A program made the position numbers and the translations under genes. The notes beneath the pieces are model-generated. The model did not search any database and was not told the origin of the DNA. It saw nothing but the letters and a program-made list of their open reading frames with translations. A stretch of DNA of 64,000 bases from Takakia lepidozioides (Eukaryota > Streptophyta > Takakiopsida > Takakiales > Takakiaceae), in contig CM060733.1 of the NCBI GenBank assembly GCA_030704615.1, positions 1 through 64,000 on the forward strand, written 5' to 3'. This document shows, in pieces, positions 24,607 to 35,837 of the stretch. Every line of letters starts with the position of its first letter. The stretch's first letter is position 1.

Positions 24607-24972
24607 TGTTGGAAATCAACTCCTGACCAAGTTACTACTATCTAGAGTTACTGTGATGACAAGTCAGGCTTCCATAATAGGAGTGCTGACAAGTTACAGT
24701 TAACAAAGCCTCGGTTAGCTAAAAGATAGCTAAAGTTAGCTTCAGTTATTAGCTACAGTTAACTCAAGTCATGGTACTATAATAACAGGTGGAGATAACT
24801 TAAGTAAAAGCATTGAGTTATGCTATAGTTATCTCAACTATTTTTGGATTAGACTTTGAGTATAAATAGGGAGAGCTCGGAGGGTGGACAGCTTGTTGTG
24901 GTCCTATGGTTGGGTGGAGAGTTTTCAGTAATCAGTTCATCTTTTATCTCTATTCTTTGTCGAATTCCAACA
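24607..24972 (+). repeat. 3' LTR of copia element
   Basis: 366 bp, co-linear with the 5' LTR. Small length differences occur near the GTTAACAA..AAGCCTCGG and CTTTTATCTCTATT parts. Confidence 0.95.
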
Positions 24973-24977
24973 AATAC

Positions 24978-25940
24978 ATGGATGAAAAGTCTATAGTCTA
25001 TGGTTATTTATTGCGGAAGGTATTATCTCGATAGGTAAGTATTAAGTGGTGAAGGTATCCGGAGAAAAGCACCTTTGCGTGGTCTCTCCCTTAAGGAAGG
25101 AGCCAATAAAATTGAGGGATAAGGTCATACATATGGGGCGCCAGTAAATTAGTGATCAACCAGCGCACCGTCCCGTGGGATCGACGGTGGCTGAAGAAGG
25201 ATTCAAGGAGTGCTTGAGTTGAAGGTAGGACCTTGGTCTTGAACCCTTCGAACAACCTCACAATATACACAGTTGGAATTGTGAAGGATTGAGACCGAGC
25301 ACACTTCAAGCATGCGGGGTGATACCTCGACTGTCCACCAACTGGTACCCCTTTGGAGGAGAACGTGTTGAGGAACCTCAACGACAACGCAGTGGCCCTT
25401 GAATCCCGCTCTGATCGCAAGCCATCCAGGCTTTGAACGCAAACGAACAAACAGTTTATCCGTTTGATAGATCACACGGATTCGTGATCCTTGAAGCCCG
25501 ATGATGATCAGATCCTTGACCCTGCCGTTGCAATCGTTTCTTGCATCGGGGTTGCAAGTTCACGGACCAAAACATATCTTTTTGACACTCACTCTCCCAC
25601 CGGCGGGGACCGCAGGGTCTTCCCGCGTTCTCCTGCACGCGCATGCCCACTCCATACGTAGACCCTCTCGTGTCGGTTCGGTCATGCGAGAGGCCTCGCG
25701 TCATGCACCGGATTAAAGAGCTGGGCTGTGGAGCTGAAAGCGGGATCCCCCTTGGCGATGCGCAGGAGTCCCTTGCATATGGTGGCTATGGCGCCTTCAG
25801 GGATGCCATTCAACTTAGGTAATACCACTAAATCCCTTGGCGGTTTCCTTTGTTGGTGTCGCTGTGTTGTATGTATGCGCCGTCGGATCCAGGCGCGGAA
25901 TTGTCTTTTCCGCATCCGATAATCGGCATATCTTGCGCAT
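24978..25940. other. Intergenic, unassigned
   Basis: Mixed sequence with a GC-rich part at 25480-25800. I compared it from memory with 18S and 28S rRNA and organelle genes and could not match it. Small open frames exist on both strands without recognisable domains. Confidence 0.3.
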
Positions 25941-25944
25941 AGGT

Positions 25945-26050
25945 CAACGCTGGAGCATGGAACAGCGCTGGCAGGCGTTCTTTAAGGATCCTTCACAATG
26001 GTGGGATAGTAGCGTTGACAAGGTCAGCTTTCCTCATGTAGGATGAGAAG
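25945..26050 (+). pseudogene. OSB-type PDF half-motif fragment 1
   Basis: The frame reads EQRWQAFFKDPSQWWDSSVD, the first half of the PDF motif of OSB proteins (consensus FxxPxxWWDNR). It stops at 26046 without the PDFKHK half. A related degenerate copy follows at 26285-26405, so the leader region has been duplicated in tandem upstream of the PPR gene. Confidence 0.6.
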
Positions 26051-26284
26051 GAGTGTGGGGGAGTTTGACTGAACTCTTGTATGATCGTATTGTGTGGACT
26101 GGATTGTACCCGTAGTTGTTGAGTGAAGTTAGCATCTCGCTTTGCTTTGCAAAAACTGTTGTACCGTACGTATCGTATTGTGAAGGGCTATGAAAGTAGG
26201 ATGCGCAAGGTCTGGACTTTCTAAGGTAGCACTCCTCCATAAAGGAACTTGTCAAAATGTTGATGTGTTGGGTATTTGGGCACA

Positions 26285-26455
26285 AAGGTGTACTCTGGAG
26301 CATGGAGCAGAGCAGGGACGAGTTTTTTTAATGATCCTTCGCAATGTTGGGACAACTGCAATTGCAAGGTGTGGCTTTCTTAATGTACAATGTGAAGAAG
26401 TTTGTCTGTCCTGCATATGTGGGCTCTTCCTTTTAATATCATGATTTGGTATTTT
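26285..26455 (+). pseudogene. OSB-type PDF half-motif fragment 2
   Basis: A degenerate copy of 25945-26050 (GGAGCATGGAGCAGAGC and GATCCTTCGCAATG.TGGGACAA). Translation in the equivalent frame meets stops. The following TGTGAAGAAGTTTGTC...GTGGGCTCTT block recurs at 56566-56640. Confidence 0.55.
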
Positions 26456-26519
26456 TCCTGGTGTTTACAAGGTACTTGGAGGGTCAACTTGGTCTTAGGA
26501 GGCCGAATATAAATCTAAG

Positions 26520-26700
26520 GCTACTCAGCTGCACCGCGGTGGTTCTCCTCACAGACCAACCCAAGATCAACTGAGTACAGACACAAGCAGCACACGCAAG
26601 AGGTCCTTTTTGGTTGATGGTTGGTTCAATCCTCCATGGGTGAAAGAAAAGCTACTTTCTTTCATGACACAAGGTCAAGGACAATGTGGTGAGGGCACTT
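26520..26700 (+). repeat. PPR-family 5' flank block
   Basis: The reverse complement of this block lies at 18060-18220. It precedes the PDF leader here and may contain the family's promoter, but I see no clear TATA box that I would call. Confidence 0.6.
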
Positions 26701-26859
26701 TGTTCTTAATCACATTTCAGCCTGCTTTGCCCTCTTATCAGAGTCACCCCTAATTTTTCATGTTGAATTCTGTAAGTATGCTCGTTGGGTGGATATATGG
26801 TGGTTTGGAGTGATTTTGACATGTTACTGCCAATGTGGGAGCAGGAAAGTATCCAAAAA

Positions 26860-29800
26860 CAGATCACAGATACGAGAAGAAGCTTTGGAATGAAGATCTT
26901 TCCTACCCCAGTCAATGGTGGGACAATCCAGGCAAAAAGGTGAATGCCTGGTAGATTACACACACAAGCAGACATGAAGAAGCAATGCACAGCTTTGTTG
27001 GGAATTGTTCCACTCTCTGCCAAGCACTTTTTTGAAGTCTTGGGAGCAAGTGACCATTGGAACTGGTGTGGTAAGTAGGGTTGGGGGTTTGCTAGAACAA
27101 ATTTAGGCTGTCATCGTCAGCAGCTAGCAGCAAGGCAAGGATCTATACATGATTTGTGCAGAAGCAGGGATAGCTGAAGGAGCAGGGATAGAGTGTGGGT
27201 CCAGATTCATCCAAGAGGGCCGGATTTCAAGCACAAGATTACCTATGATTCCCTGTGGATCGATAGCTACAAGAAACCTGCATGGGCAGATGGTCAACTG
27301 GAAGCAGCAGCAGCGGCACAGTGGATAAAATCAGGCACCTCGACCATGACCACAGCCTCTGAAAAAGGACCAAGAGAGGGAGTCCACAATGCCCCTTCTG
27401 GCACTTCTGGGCATGTGAGGATGCTGTGTGGGGCAGGGCAACTGAAAGAGGCGCTACAGACTTTAAAGCAAGGAGGCAATTCATCAGATTTAGATACATA
27501 TGTCTGTCTCTTGCATAAATGCATCAAGATTAAAAGCCTGGAAGCGGGAAAGCAGGTGCACGCTCACATTATCCAAACTGGATTTAAACCCAACCATTTT
27601 GTACACAACACCCTTGTCAACATGTATGTTAAGTGTGGGAGCATCGTGGATGCTCACCAAGTGTTCAACAGAATGCTTCAGCGATGTTTGATCACGTGGA
27701 ATATAATGATGGCAGGAGCTACCAAGCATGGGTGTGGTAGGAATGCTTTGGAGACATATGAGCAAATGATGGAGGAAGGGGTGAAGCCGAACCACATCAC
27801 GTTTGTTTGCGTTTGCAATGCATGTGCAAGCCTGGCTGCCCTGGAAAAGGGCAAAGAGGTCCATGGTGACATTGTCAAAGCTGGCATTATACCAGATGTC
27901 ATTCTGAACACTGCCCTGGTGGACATGTATGCCAAATGTGGGCGCATGGAAGATGCAAAGGGAGTGTTCAACAATATGACAGAACGAAATGTTGTATCGT
28001 GGAACGCAATGATGTCCGGATATGCACAGCAGGAGCGAGGGGTGGAGGCCTTGGAGATCTATGAGCAAATGATGCAGGAAGGGGTGACGCCAAACCACAT
28101 CACGTTTGTTTGCGTTTGCAATGCGTGTGCAAGCCTGGCAGCCCTGGAAAAGGGCAGAGAGGTGCATGGTGACATCATCAAAGCTGGAATTGTACCAGAT
28201 GTCGTCCTGAACACGGCCCTGGTGGACATGTATGCCAAATGCGGCAACATCGAAGATGCAGAGGGAGGGTTCGACAATATGGCTGAACGAAATGTGGTGT
28301 CATGGAATGATCAAAGAATATGCACAACAGGGGCACAGGATGGAGGCCTTGGCGACCTATGAGCAAATGATGTGGGAAGGGGTGAAGCCCAACCACTTCA
28401 CATATGTTTGCATTTGCAATGCATGTGCGAGCATGGCAACCCTGGAAAAGGGCAAAGAGCTGCATGATGACATCGTCAAAGCTGGAATTGTACCAGATGT
28501 CATTCTTAACACTGCCCTGGTGGACATGTATGCCAAATGTGGGAGCATTGAAGATGCAAAGGGAGTGTTTGGCAATATGGCTGAACGAGATGTGGTGTCG
28601 TGGAGCGTGATGGTCGCAGGATATGCACAGCAGGGGCATGGGATGGAGGCTTTGGAGACCTATGAGCAAATGATGCGGGAAGGGGTAAAGCCCGACCGCA
28701 TCACGTTTGTTTGTGCTTGCAATGTGTGTGCGAGCCTGGCAGCCCTGGAAAAAGGCAAAGAGGTCCATGGTGACATCGTCAGAGCTGGAATTATACCAGA
28801 TGTCATTCTGAACACTGCCCCTGGTGGACATGTATGCCAAATGTGGGAGCATCGAAGATGCAAAGGGAGTGTTCGACACTATGGCTGAACGAAATGTGGT
28901 GTCGTGGAACGCCATGATCACAGGGTATGCGCAGCAGGGGCGAGGGATGGAGGCTTTGGAGATCTATGAGGAAATGATGCAGGAAGGAGTGAAGCCCAAC
29001 CACATCACATTTGTTTGCGTTTGCAATGCGTGTGCAAGTCTGGCGGCCCTGGAAAAGGGCAAAGAGGTCCACAGTTACATCGCCAAAGCTGGAATTGTGT
29101 TGGATGTCATTCTGAACACTGCTCTGGTGGACATGTATGCCAAATGTGGGAGCATTGAAGATGCAAAGGGAGTGTTCGACACTATGGCTGAACGTGATGT
29201 GGTGTCATGGAACGCGATGATCGCAGGATATGCACAGCAGGGGCATGGGATGGAGGCTTTGGAGACATATGAGCAAATGATGGAGGAAGGGGTGAAGCCC
29301 AACCACATCACATTTGTTTGCGTTTCCAATGCGTGTGCGAGCCTGGCTGCCCTGGAAAAAGCCAAAGAGGTCCATGGTGACATCGAGCTGGAATTGTACC
29401 AGATGTCATTCTGAACACTGCCCTGGTGGACATGTATGCCAAATGTGGGAGCATCGAAGATGCAAAGGGGGTGTTCGACAATATGGCTGAACGAGATGTG
29501 GTGTCCTGGAACGGTATGATCGCAGGATATGCCCAGCATGGTTGTCATAGGGAAGCCCTGCAACTATTTGAACAAATGCAAATGGAAGGCTTGAAGCCTG
29601 ACAGTATCACCTATATATGTGTTCTCTCCGCATGTAGCCACGTTGGCCTACTGGATGAAGGAAGACGCTACTTTGGTTCCCTGGCTCAAACTCATGGTGT
29701 CACCCCAACAGTAAAACACTTTGGCTGCATGGTGGACCTTCTTGGACGTGCCGGGCGATTGAAGGAGGGAGAGGACCTCATTGATATAATGCCAATCAAA

Positions 29801-30085
29801 CCAGATGCTGTGGTGTGGAAGGCCTTGCTTGGTGCCTGCAGAATGCATGGCAATGTGGAGATGGCTGAACGTGCGGCAACATCTATTCTCAAGTGGGATG
29901 AACAGGATGCCGCGATTTATGTCTTGCTATCAAACATCTATGACACAGCTGGCAGGTGGGACGATAGTGCAAAGGTGAGAAAAATGATGAAGGTCAGAGC
30001 GGCTTTGCCAATGGTGTGTTTCCTTGCAATGATGCAGGAGTATAGATGGAAGTTAAGAGCAGATGGAGCCTGGGCTGCGTGTTGA
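26860..30085 (+). pseudogene. PDF-motif/PLS-type PPR gene, three frameshifts
   Basis: A 5' exon ending at 26939 encodes KKLWNEDLSYPSQWWDNPGK. A GT-AG intron (26940-27204) joins it in phase to IHPRGPDFKHKITYDSLWID, completing an OSB-type PDF motif. A PPR N-terminus follows (YVCLLHKCIKIKSLEAGKQV), then six tandem 303-bp units (101 residues, one P-L-S triplet each) from 27760 to 29570, then a single-copy C-terminus (LSACSHVGLLDEGRRYF...GCMVDLLGRAGRLKEGEDL) with a truncated E-type region ending at 30085. Compared with neighbouring units, 5 nt are missing near 28305, one C is added near 28815 and 4 nt are missing near 29385; each shifts the frame. PLS proteins normally bind organellar RNA for editing or processing. 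As written it cannot be translated through; sequencing error in collapsed repeats is an alternative. Confidence 0.85.
27760..29570 (+). repeat. Six tandem 303-bp PPR units
   Basis: The codons for the EQMM(x)EG helix recur at 27760, 28063, 28361, 28664, 28968 and 29271, and the diverged final helix (EQMQMEG) starts at 29570. Spacings are 303, 298, 303, 304, 303 and 299 bp. Units are nearly identical in sequence, including synonymous sites, which indicates recent unit duplication or gene conversion. Confidence 0.95.
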
Positions 30086-30188
30086 AGATACAGAGAGCTC
30101 TCGCATTTCCCCATTGCTAGGGTTTGGGTTTGTTCTTCTTTTTATCTCCTGTGGTGCTGATGTGATCATTCTGTGTCATCAATGTTAC

Positions 30189-31549
30189 CTATCCCCAGCT
30201 CGACCAACAGACAATTGCTTTGCAATATGGTCGGTCCAGTGGCTTGAAATACTGTAAGTGCTGTGGCAAGGGAGCTGTTGGGCTGGCACGCACTTTGCAA
30301 ACACACACAAATGTGACCTGGTTCGGCGTCACCCCTTCCTGCATCATTAGCTCATAGGTCTCCAAAGCCTCGATCCAGCATCCCCCCTGGGCATATCCTG
30401 CAATGAGTGCATTCCATGACGCCACATTTCGTTCAGGCATTTTGTCAAACACTCCCTTTGCATCCACAATGCTCCTACATTTGCCATACATGTCCACAAG
30501 AGCAGCCCAGAATCACATCTGGCAAGATTCCAGCTTTCATGATGGCGACATGATCCCTCTTTGCCCTTTTCCAGAGCTGCCATGCTGGCACACGCGTTGC
30601 AAACGCAGACAAACACAACTTAATCAGGCTTTGCAACACAACTTAATCAGGCTTTGCCCCCACCCGCAACATTTGCTCATAGGTTTTCAAAGCATCCATC
30701 CCACACCCATGCTGGGCATACCCTGCGATCATTGCACCCCATGATCCAACATCTCTTTCAGGCATATGGTCAAACACTCCCTTTGCATCCTTGATGCTCC
30801 CACATTTGGCATACATGTCCACGAGGGCAATGTCCAGAATTTGGTACAATTCCAGCTTTCATGATGTCACCATGGACCTCCTTGCCCTTGTCCAGGGCTG
30901 ACAGGCTGACACGCGCCTTGAGAACGCAAACAAACGTGACCTGGTCAGGTGTTATCCTTTCCTGTATCATTTCGTCATAGATCTGAAAGGCATTTCTACC
31001 ACATCGCTGCTTGGTATATCCTGCGATCATTATAGTCCATGAAAACATATTTCGCTCGGGCATTTTGTCAAACAGTCTGTGTGCATCCAGGATGCTCCCA
31101 CACTTGACATACATGTTGAGAAGGGTGTTGTGTAGAAACACATTTGGCTTAAATCCACTTTGGATAATGTGGGCGTGCACCTGCTTTCCCACTGCTAGGC
31201 CTTTCATCTTCATGCACTTATGCAGAAGATAGACATAAGTATCAGAGTCTGCCGAGACGCCTTCTTGGTTCAAAATGTGCAGAGCCTCTGTCATTTGTCC
31301 TGCCTTACATAATGTCCTCACCTGCCCACAAGTGCCTGAAAAGATCTTGTGGCTTCCCTCTCCTGGTCGTCTATCAGAGGCAGTGGTCATGGTCAAGGTG
31401 CTTGATTCTATCAACTGCAATCTCTCCCTGTCCTCTAGGAAGCCTATTGCCATTGGGTGGACTTGATACGTGACTAAATGCCGGCCTTGTGACCTCGTGT
31501 CATTGTTTGTTTCGACCTGAAGCGCTTTGCTCCAGGTAAGGTAGTGCAT
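30189..31549 (-). pseudogene. Second PLS-type PPR gene, convergent, broken
   Basis: The first frame (31549-30770) has TMTTASDRRPGEG, homologous to TMTTASEKGPREG of the plus-strand gene, then YVYLLHKCMKMKGLAVGKQV and PPR motifs. Near 30838 a short deletion after AGIVPN shifts the frame; the next piece (ALVDMYAKCGSIKDAKGVFD) runs to a stop created by a 23-bp tandem duplication (30617-30662 on the plus strand). Further pieces follow (FVCVCNACASMAALEKGK; GVFDKMPERNVASWNALIAG). It ends by running antisense into the plus-strand gene's 3' tail at about 30275, so its own C-terminal domains are lost. Unlike the plus-strand gene, its PPR units are diverged from each other. Confidence 0.85.
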
Positions 31550-31559
31550 TGGATTTAGT

Positions 31560-31963
31560 TGGAAAGCTTGGGGCCTTTCCCTCTTTAGAATATGCCTACA
31601 CGGGCCATTCCCTGCAACTCCCTGGAGCGTGATCTCTGAATGATAACAAGCGGATCCCTACCGCTTGGGGGCAGCCCCTCCGCCCAAATTGGGCAGTCGT
31701 ATGCTCTGTATAGCATACTTGGCACTTGGGCTCGGGTTGGTTCCTGTGCTTAAACTTATAGCCTGCGAGATCAATCAAAATTTTAGCTCCTATCGACTTC
31801 AACACTCCCCAGGGTGATTCCTGGGAATTGGTTACTTATGCCAAATCTAGGGCTTCATGTGTAGTTTTTGGGGTGAATCCCAGGATGGACGATGTGTCCT
31901 TTAAAACTACATGCTCTAGCTTAGGCTTGGATTTCATGGCTAACTACATGCTCTAGCTTAGGC
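31560..31963. other. 5' untranslated part of LINE, probable
   Basis: Between the PPR pseudogene and the first LINE frame. A 28-bp direct repeat (ACATGCTCTAGCTTAGGCTT...) occurs at about 31909 and 31945. No gene is seen. Confidence 0.35.
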
Positions 31964-34900
31964 TTGGATTTCATGGCTAATGGTTCCATCTCGAGACTTG
32001 ATAACAGGGGTACGTTGAAGGTTGCAATGACCAAAAGTGCTTCTAATAGAGTCCCACATCAATTCAATCTCAAAGAAGTTCGTCCCTTGACTGGCTGGAG
32101 AGCGGTCTTAGACATTGGTGATTCAATGGGGCGCTCTAGGAAGACAACCAAGGGCAAGGACTTCAACTTGAGAGTTTCTAATCGGTTTGATGCTCTGAAT
32201 GAGGTTGAATCCAAACAGCCAGAAGGACAAGATGCCCCTAAGTGTACAGAACCTGAACGTCCTGAATCTGAAGGATTTGGTACTCTGAATGGTTTACCAA
32301 TCCTCAAGGTTTACACAAGACGAACAAATTCTATACACGGGGTAATTGTCCCCAAGCCGTCAGATGGACAATCTGTCCCTAAGTGTGCAGAGCCTGAACG
32401 TCGTGTAACTGAAGGATTTGGAACTCTAAATGGTTTACCAATCCTCAAAGTCTACACAAGACGAGCAAAATCTACACATGGGGTAATTGTCCCCAAGCAG
32501 TCTGACGGACAATATACCCCTAAGTGTGCGGAGCCTGTGCGTCGTGTAACTGAAGGATTTGGTACCCTGAATGGTTTACCAGTTCTCAAAGTTTACACAA
32601 GACGAGCAAAATCTACACATGGGGTAACTGTCCCCCCTTTGCAGAACGGTTGGCCGTCCAAGAGCAATCACAAGCTACCTAGACGACAAACAATTCACAT
32701 GCAAAGGGCTGGCTTGCGGCTGGCCACTTTCAACTTCTCAGGGCTTACTAACCAAAGGAAACAACTCGAAGTGGGACAAGTCCTTCGGACTAATGATATT
32801 CATATCTGTGCTGGGCAAGAAACATGGGAAACGTCGGATAAACTGGTTGGAGATGTCAATGGTTATAAATGGGCAGGTAGGATGTGTACTCTCAAGGCAG
32901 CCTCTGCCAAACGCGGTCAAAAGGGGTTGGATTCTTTGTCCGTGATTTCTCGTTTGATAATTGTGAAATTATCAACAAGGGTTTGAGGTACGAGCATAGT
33001 ATCTGGCTAAAACTGAAATCTGAAGGGCGGCATGAGTACGAAGGACCTCTTTGTGGGTTGTGTTTACATGCCCACAGAGGGGACCCTTAGTGCTGACGCA
33101 GACAAAGCCTTCGAAGATGTAAAGCTGGACTGTGCTTCGTTCCTTGCCAAAGGTCAGGTAGTGCTATTGGGTGACTTCAATGCCCGGGTGGGCAAAGGGC
33201 TCCATCAGGACAATATCATTGGGCCTTTTGGTGAGGACGAGCTGAATTCTAATGGCAGACGGTTAATTAACTGTCTGGAAGAGCTTCAGCTTTTGACCTT
33301 GAATAATAGGACAAGAGGTGACCAAGTGCAGTGGACTCATGAGAAATCCCAAACTGGGGAATGTTCCATTGTGGACTATATCATAATGGACAAAAATTTG
33401 TTTCCCCAATGTGCCAATGTGTTGATCGACAGAACTGATATTGGTACCTTTGACCACTTACTGGTTTGGACTGAGATCAAAAGGTGTTTTCCCAACACCA
33501 ATAGATCTGTGAAACGTTCGATTCGGAAGTGGCGCATAGAAAAATTCCATAATGAGGAGGTCAAGGCTGAGTACGTCCAGGCCTTGCAAGAGGCTCTCCC
33601 TCATTTTGTCCAATCGCTCCAAGAACTTCAGTCTCGCTCTGACAACGCAAGAAATGAAGTCGAAAGAGCAGTGGACTCTTGGGAGAGTTTCGTCTCCTCC
33701 GTGGCTGACAAGATCATTGGGAGGAAACTAATTGTCTGCGGTAGAGCTGTTAATTGGTGGACCAATGAGATCAAACTCAAGATAGCTGAGAGACGAGCCC
33801 TCTATAAAGAGTGCTGCAATTTGAAAACCAACAGAGTATTGTGGGCGAGGTACTATCAGCTCCGGAAAGATATCAATCAGCTTGTTAGGTCTCAGAAGAA
33901 ATTATACTGGGATAAGTTATACAGTGAAATAAACTCAAACCACCATGGTGGTAATGACAAGAAATTCTGGTTGGCCCTTCAACGTTTGTACAAGCCTAAA
34001 CACGGTCAGTGAGTACAAGCGCTGAAGACTACTAAAGGTGCAGTAGTGACTTCATCGGTTGACATTGTCAAAACATTTGAAAATCACTACAGTTTCCTTG
34101 GCAGAACTTCTAGGTCTAATAGTGAGGGGTCTTCTGCTGAATGGAGGGACACAGTTGGATTTACCGTGGCATCACGCTCCTCAATGCTGTTGGCAAGACA
34201 TTCTGCAGAGTTATAAGTACTTGTCTCGAGGTTGATCTGGAGTCTAGAGGTCGTTTCCACGAAGGCCAAGCTGGCTTTCAGCGAAACAGGGGCTGTGTGG
34301 ATCATATCTTCACTCTAAGCCAGATTATTCAGGGAAGGAAAAAAGAAGGGAAACCCACTTATGTTTTTTTTCCTGGATGTCAAAAGGCTTATGACACAGT
34401 GTGGAGAGATGGCCTATGGTTCCGCCTCTGGTCTTGTGGGATAAAGATGTGGAGAGTTGTCCACAACTTGTATGCTCACACCAAAAGCTGTGTCACTGTT
34501 AACGGACAGAATTCCAACTTCTTTGACATAGACCAAGGTGTAGCTCAAGGATGTACTCTCTCCCCTCTGCTCTTCAATGTTTTCATCAATCAACTCCTCG
34601 AGGATGTGGAAAGTGAAGAATTTGGGTTGAGGGTGGGTGATACCACCATACCAGCCCTTATGTTTGCGGATGACTTCGCAGGCATAGGGGAGACTCCAAC
34701 CAATCTCCAGGAGTTGATTGATTGCGCGAAGAGATACTTTGATCTTTGGGGGCTAGAGGCTAATGTGAGCAAATGTGCAGTGGTAGCATTCAACGACAGA
34801 GGAGAGGGAGGAAGTGATCTTAAGTGGCAGTGGGGTAGCCAAGAGATCCCGGTCCTCCCTTCCTACACTTACCTGGGCGTTGAGTTTTCCTCCAATTGTA

Positions 34901-34990
34901 ATTGGGATGCACATATCCGGAAAGTTGTTCAAACTGGCAAGGGCAAAGCTCTGGGGCTCACTAATTTTTTCCACTACAGAGGGAGGTTTA
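31964..34990 (+). pseudogene. LINE (APE-type non-LTR retrotransposon), ORF broken and truncated
   Basis: The first frame (31964-32986) has three 47-residue tandem repeats, then the start of an APE-like endonuclease (LATFNFSGLTNQRKQ, CAGQETWET). It continues in other frames near 32910 and 33032: VVLLGDFNARVG, SIVDYIIMDKN and DRTDIGTFDHLLVW are the catalytic Asp/Asn, Asp and His motifs, with the usual Ser before Asp-His changed to Phe. RT begins after an internal gap near 34140 (YRGITLLNAVGK), then GQAGFQRNRGC, QKAYDTVWRDG, QGCTLSPLLFN, and FADDFAG as active site. The reading frame ends at the left edge of the inverted-repeat element, so the RNase H/C-terminal part and the tail are missing. Several indels make it inactive. 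Confidence 0.85.
32190..32640 (+). repeat. 141-bp tandem repeats in the LINE N-terminal frame
   Basis: GGATTTGG(T/A)AC codons for GFGTLNGLP recur at 32273, 32414 and 32555, exactly 141 bp apart and therefore in frame. Each 47-residue unit contains PKC(A/T)EP, GFGTLNGLP, LKVYTRR and HGV(I/T)VP. Confidence 0.9.
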
Positions 34991-35090
34991 CTATTTCATG
35001 AGCAGAAACCATGAGCCATGAGCCATGAGCCGCATGAGCCGCATGAGCGGTGAGCCGAAGTCTAAGATACGCGGATTTCATGAGCGGACT
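34991..35090 (+). repeat. Left terminal inverted repeat and CATGAGC cluster
   Basis: The 13-bp terminal match is followed by repeated CATGAGC words at 34997, 35010, 35017, 35033, 35042 and about 35079. Two further CCGCTCATGG words in opposite orientation lie at 35216-35241. Confidence 0.75.
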
Positions 35091-35564
35091 CCTCCAAATT
35101 TGGAAATGCGGCAGATTAAACAAGTATTAAAATAATAGTTTTTTAATTTGACCTTGCCGTTTTTGGACGTTCCAGATCATGTAATGCGGCGAAGATATGT
35201 CGTCAGTAACAAGTCCGCTCATGGTTTTTTAGATCCGCTCATGGAAATAAGTGACCGTGCAACGGGAAATCCAGTATACCACTGCAAAAGGACGTCGCAT
35301 ACTGGCCTGTATAGAGTATTCCGCGGTTTTACATGCCTTAACATTGGAATGAAGCTGACCCTTTTGCCGCCATTGAACCAATGGAGTCTGCACCAATACA
35401 GTCTGCAGTACTTCACAATTCTGTCTTCTTCGGGTATTCGGCGGGAAAGGTTTGCAACTGAACTGGGAAATATGGTTAGCGCGCATTAGGGTTCGCACGT
35501 GCGAAATTTCGGAGCGGTTTGGTGTTGGCGAAGGCCGCCTCTGGGGGTACCTACGACGATACTT

Positions 35565-35586
35565 GGAAATGCGGCGCCGCATTTCC
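35565..35586. repeat. Isolated copy of the element palindrome
   Basis: A perfect 22-bp palindrome (arm GGAAATGCGG, centre CG), downstream of the transposase stop codon. It belongs to the family that is arrayed at 39.87-41.55 kb. Confidence 0.9.
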
Positions 35587-35837
35587 TTGTCGGAGGTCGA
35601 ATGAGGAAAGCAAGTTTTCGGAAAGCAGAAAAACATGAACCCTCCAACATACAAAAATACATGCACGTGGAAACAAGTGAACGATATAGTAATATCTTAG
35701 TTCGAGCAAAACAGGTTACTGGTAGGCAAGACATATGTCGGACCTTTGTGTGGCCAGAGTCTGAGGTACTGGCAGCAGTACAGTTCTACTATCCGAAAAG
35801 GATGGGCGTACCATTGTATGTGGACCGCAAGCCAAGC

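Larger units (their letters stand above)
20254..24972 (+). mobile_element. Complete-length Ty1/copia retrotransposon, inactive
   Basis: The 5' LTR (20254-20620) and 3' LTR (24607-24972) both begin TGTTGGAAAT and end AATTCCAACA. The element is flanked by the 5-bp duplication AATAC (20249-20253 and 24973-24977). A primer site complementary to initiator tRNA-Met (TGGTATCAGAGC) directly follows the 5' LTR, and a purine tract (GAGTGGGGG) precedes the 3' LTR. The LTRs differ by scattered substitutions and small indels, so the insertion is not recent. Internal genes are damaged (separate entry). Confidence 0.95.

Noticed and set aside
25480-25800. An organelle or rRNA insertion
   Set aside because: GC-rich and rRNA-like in texture, but I could not match it to 18S, 28S or known organelle genes from memory; a database search would decide.
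30063-30257. Conserved small protein shared with 12085-12279
   Set aside because: The shared frame lies in a duplicated 275-bp DNA segment, with changes not biased to synonymous sites as far as I can see, so it is a duplicate 3' flank.
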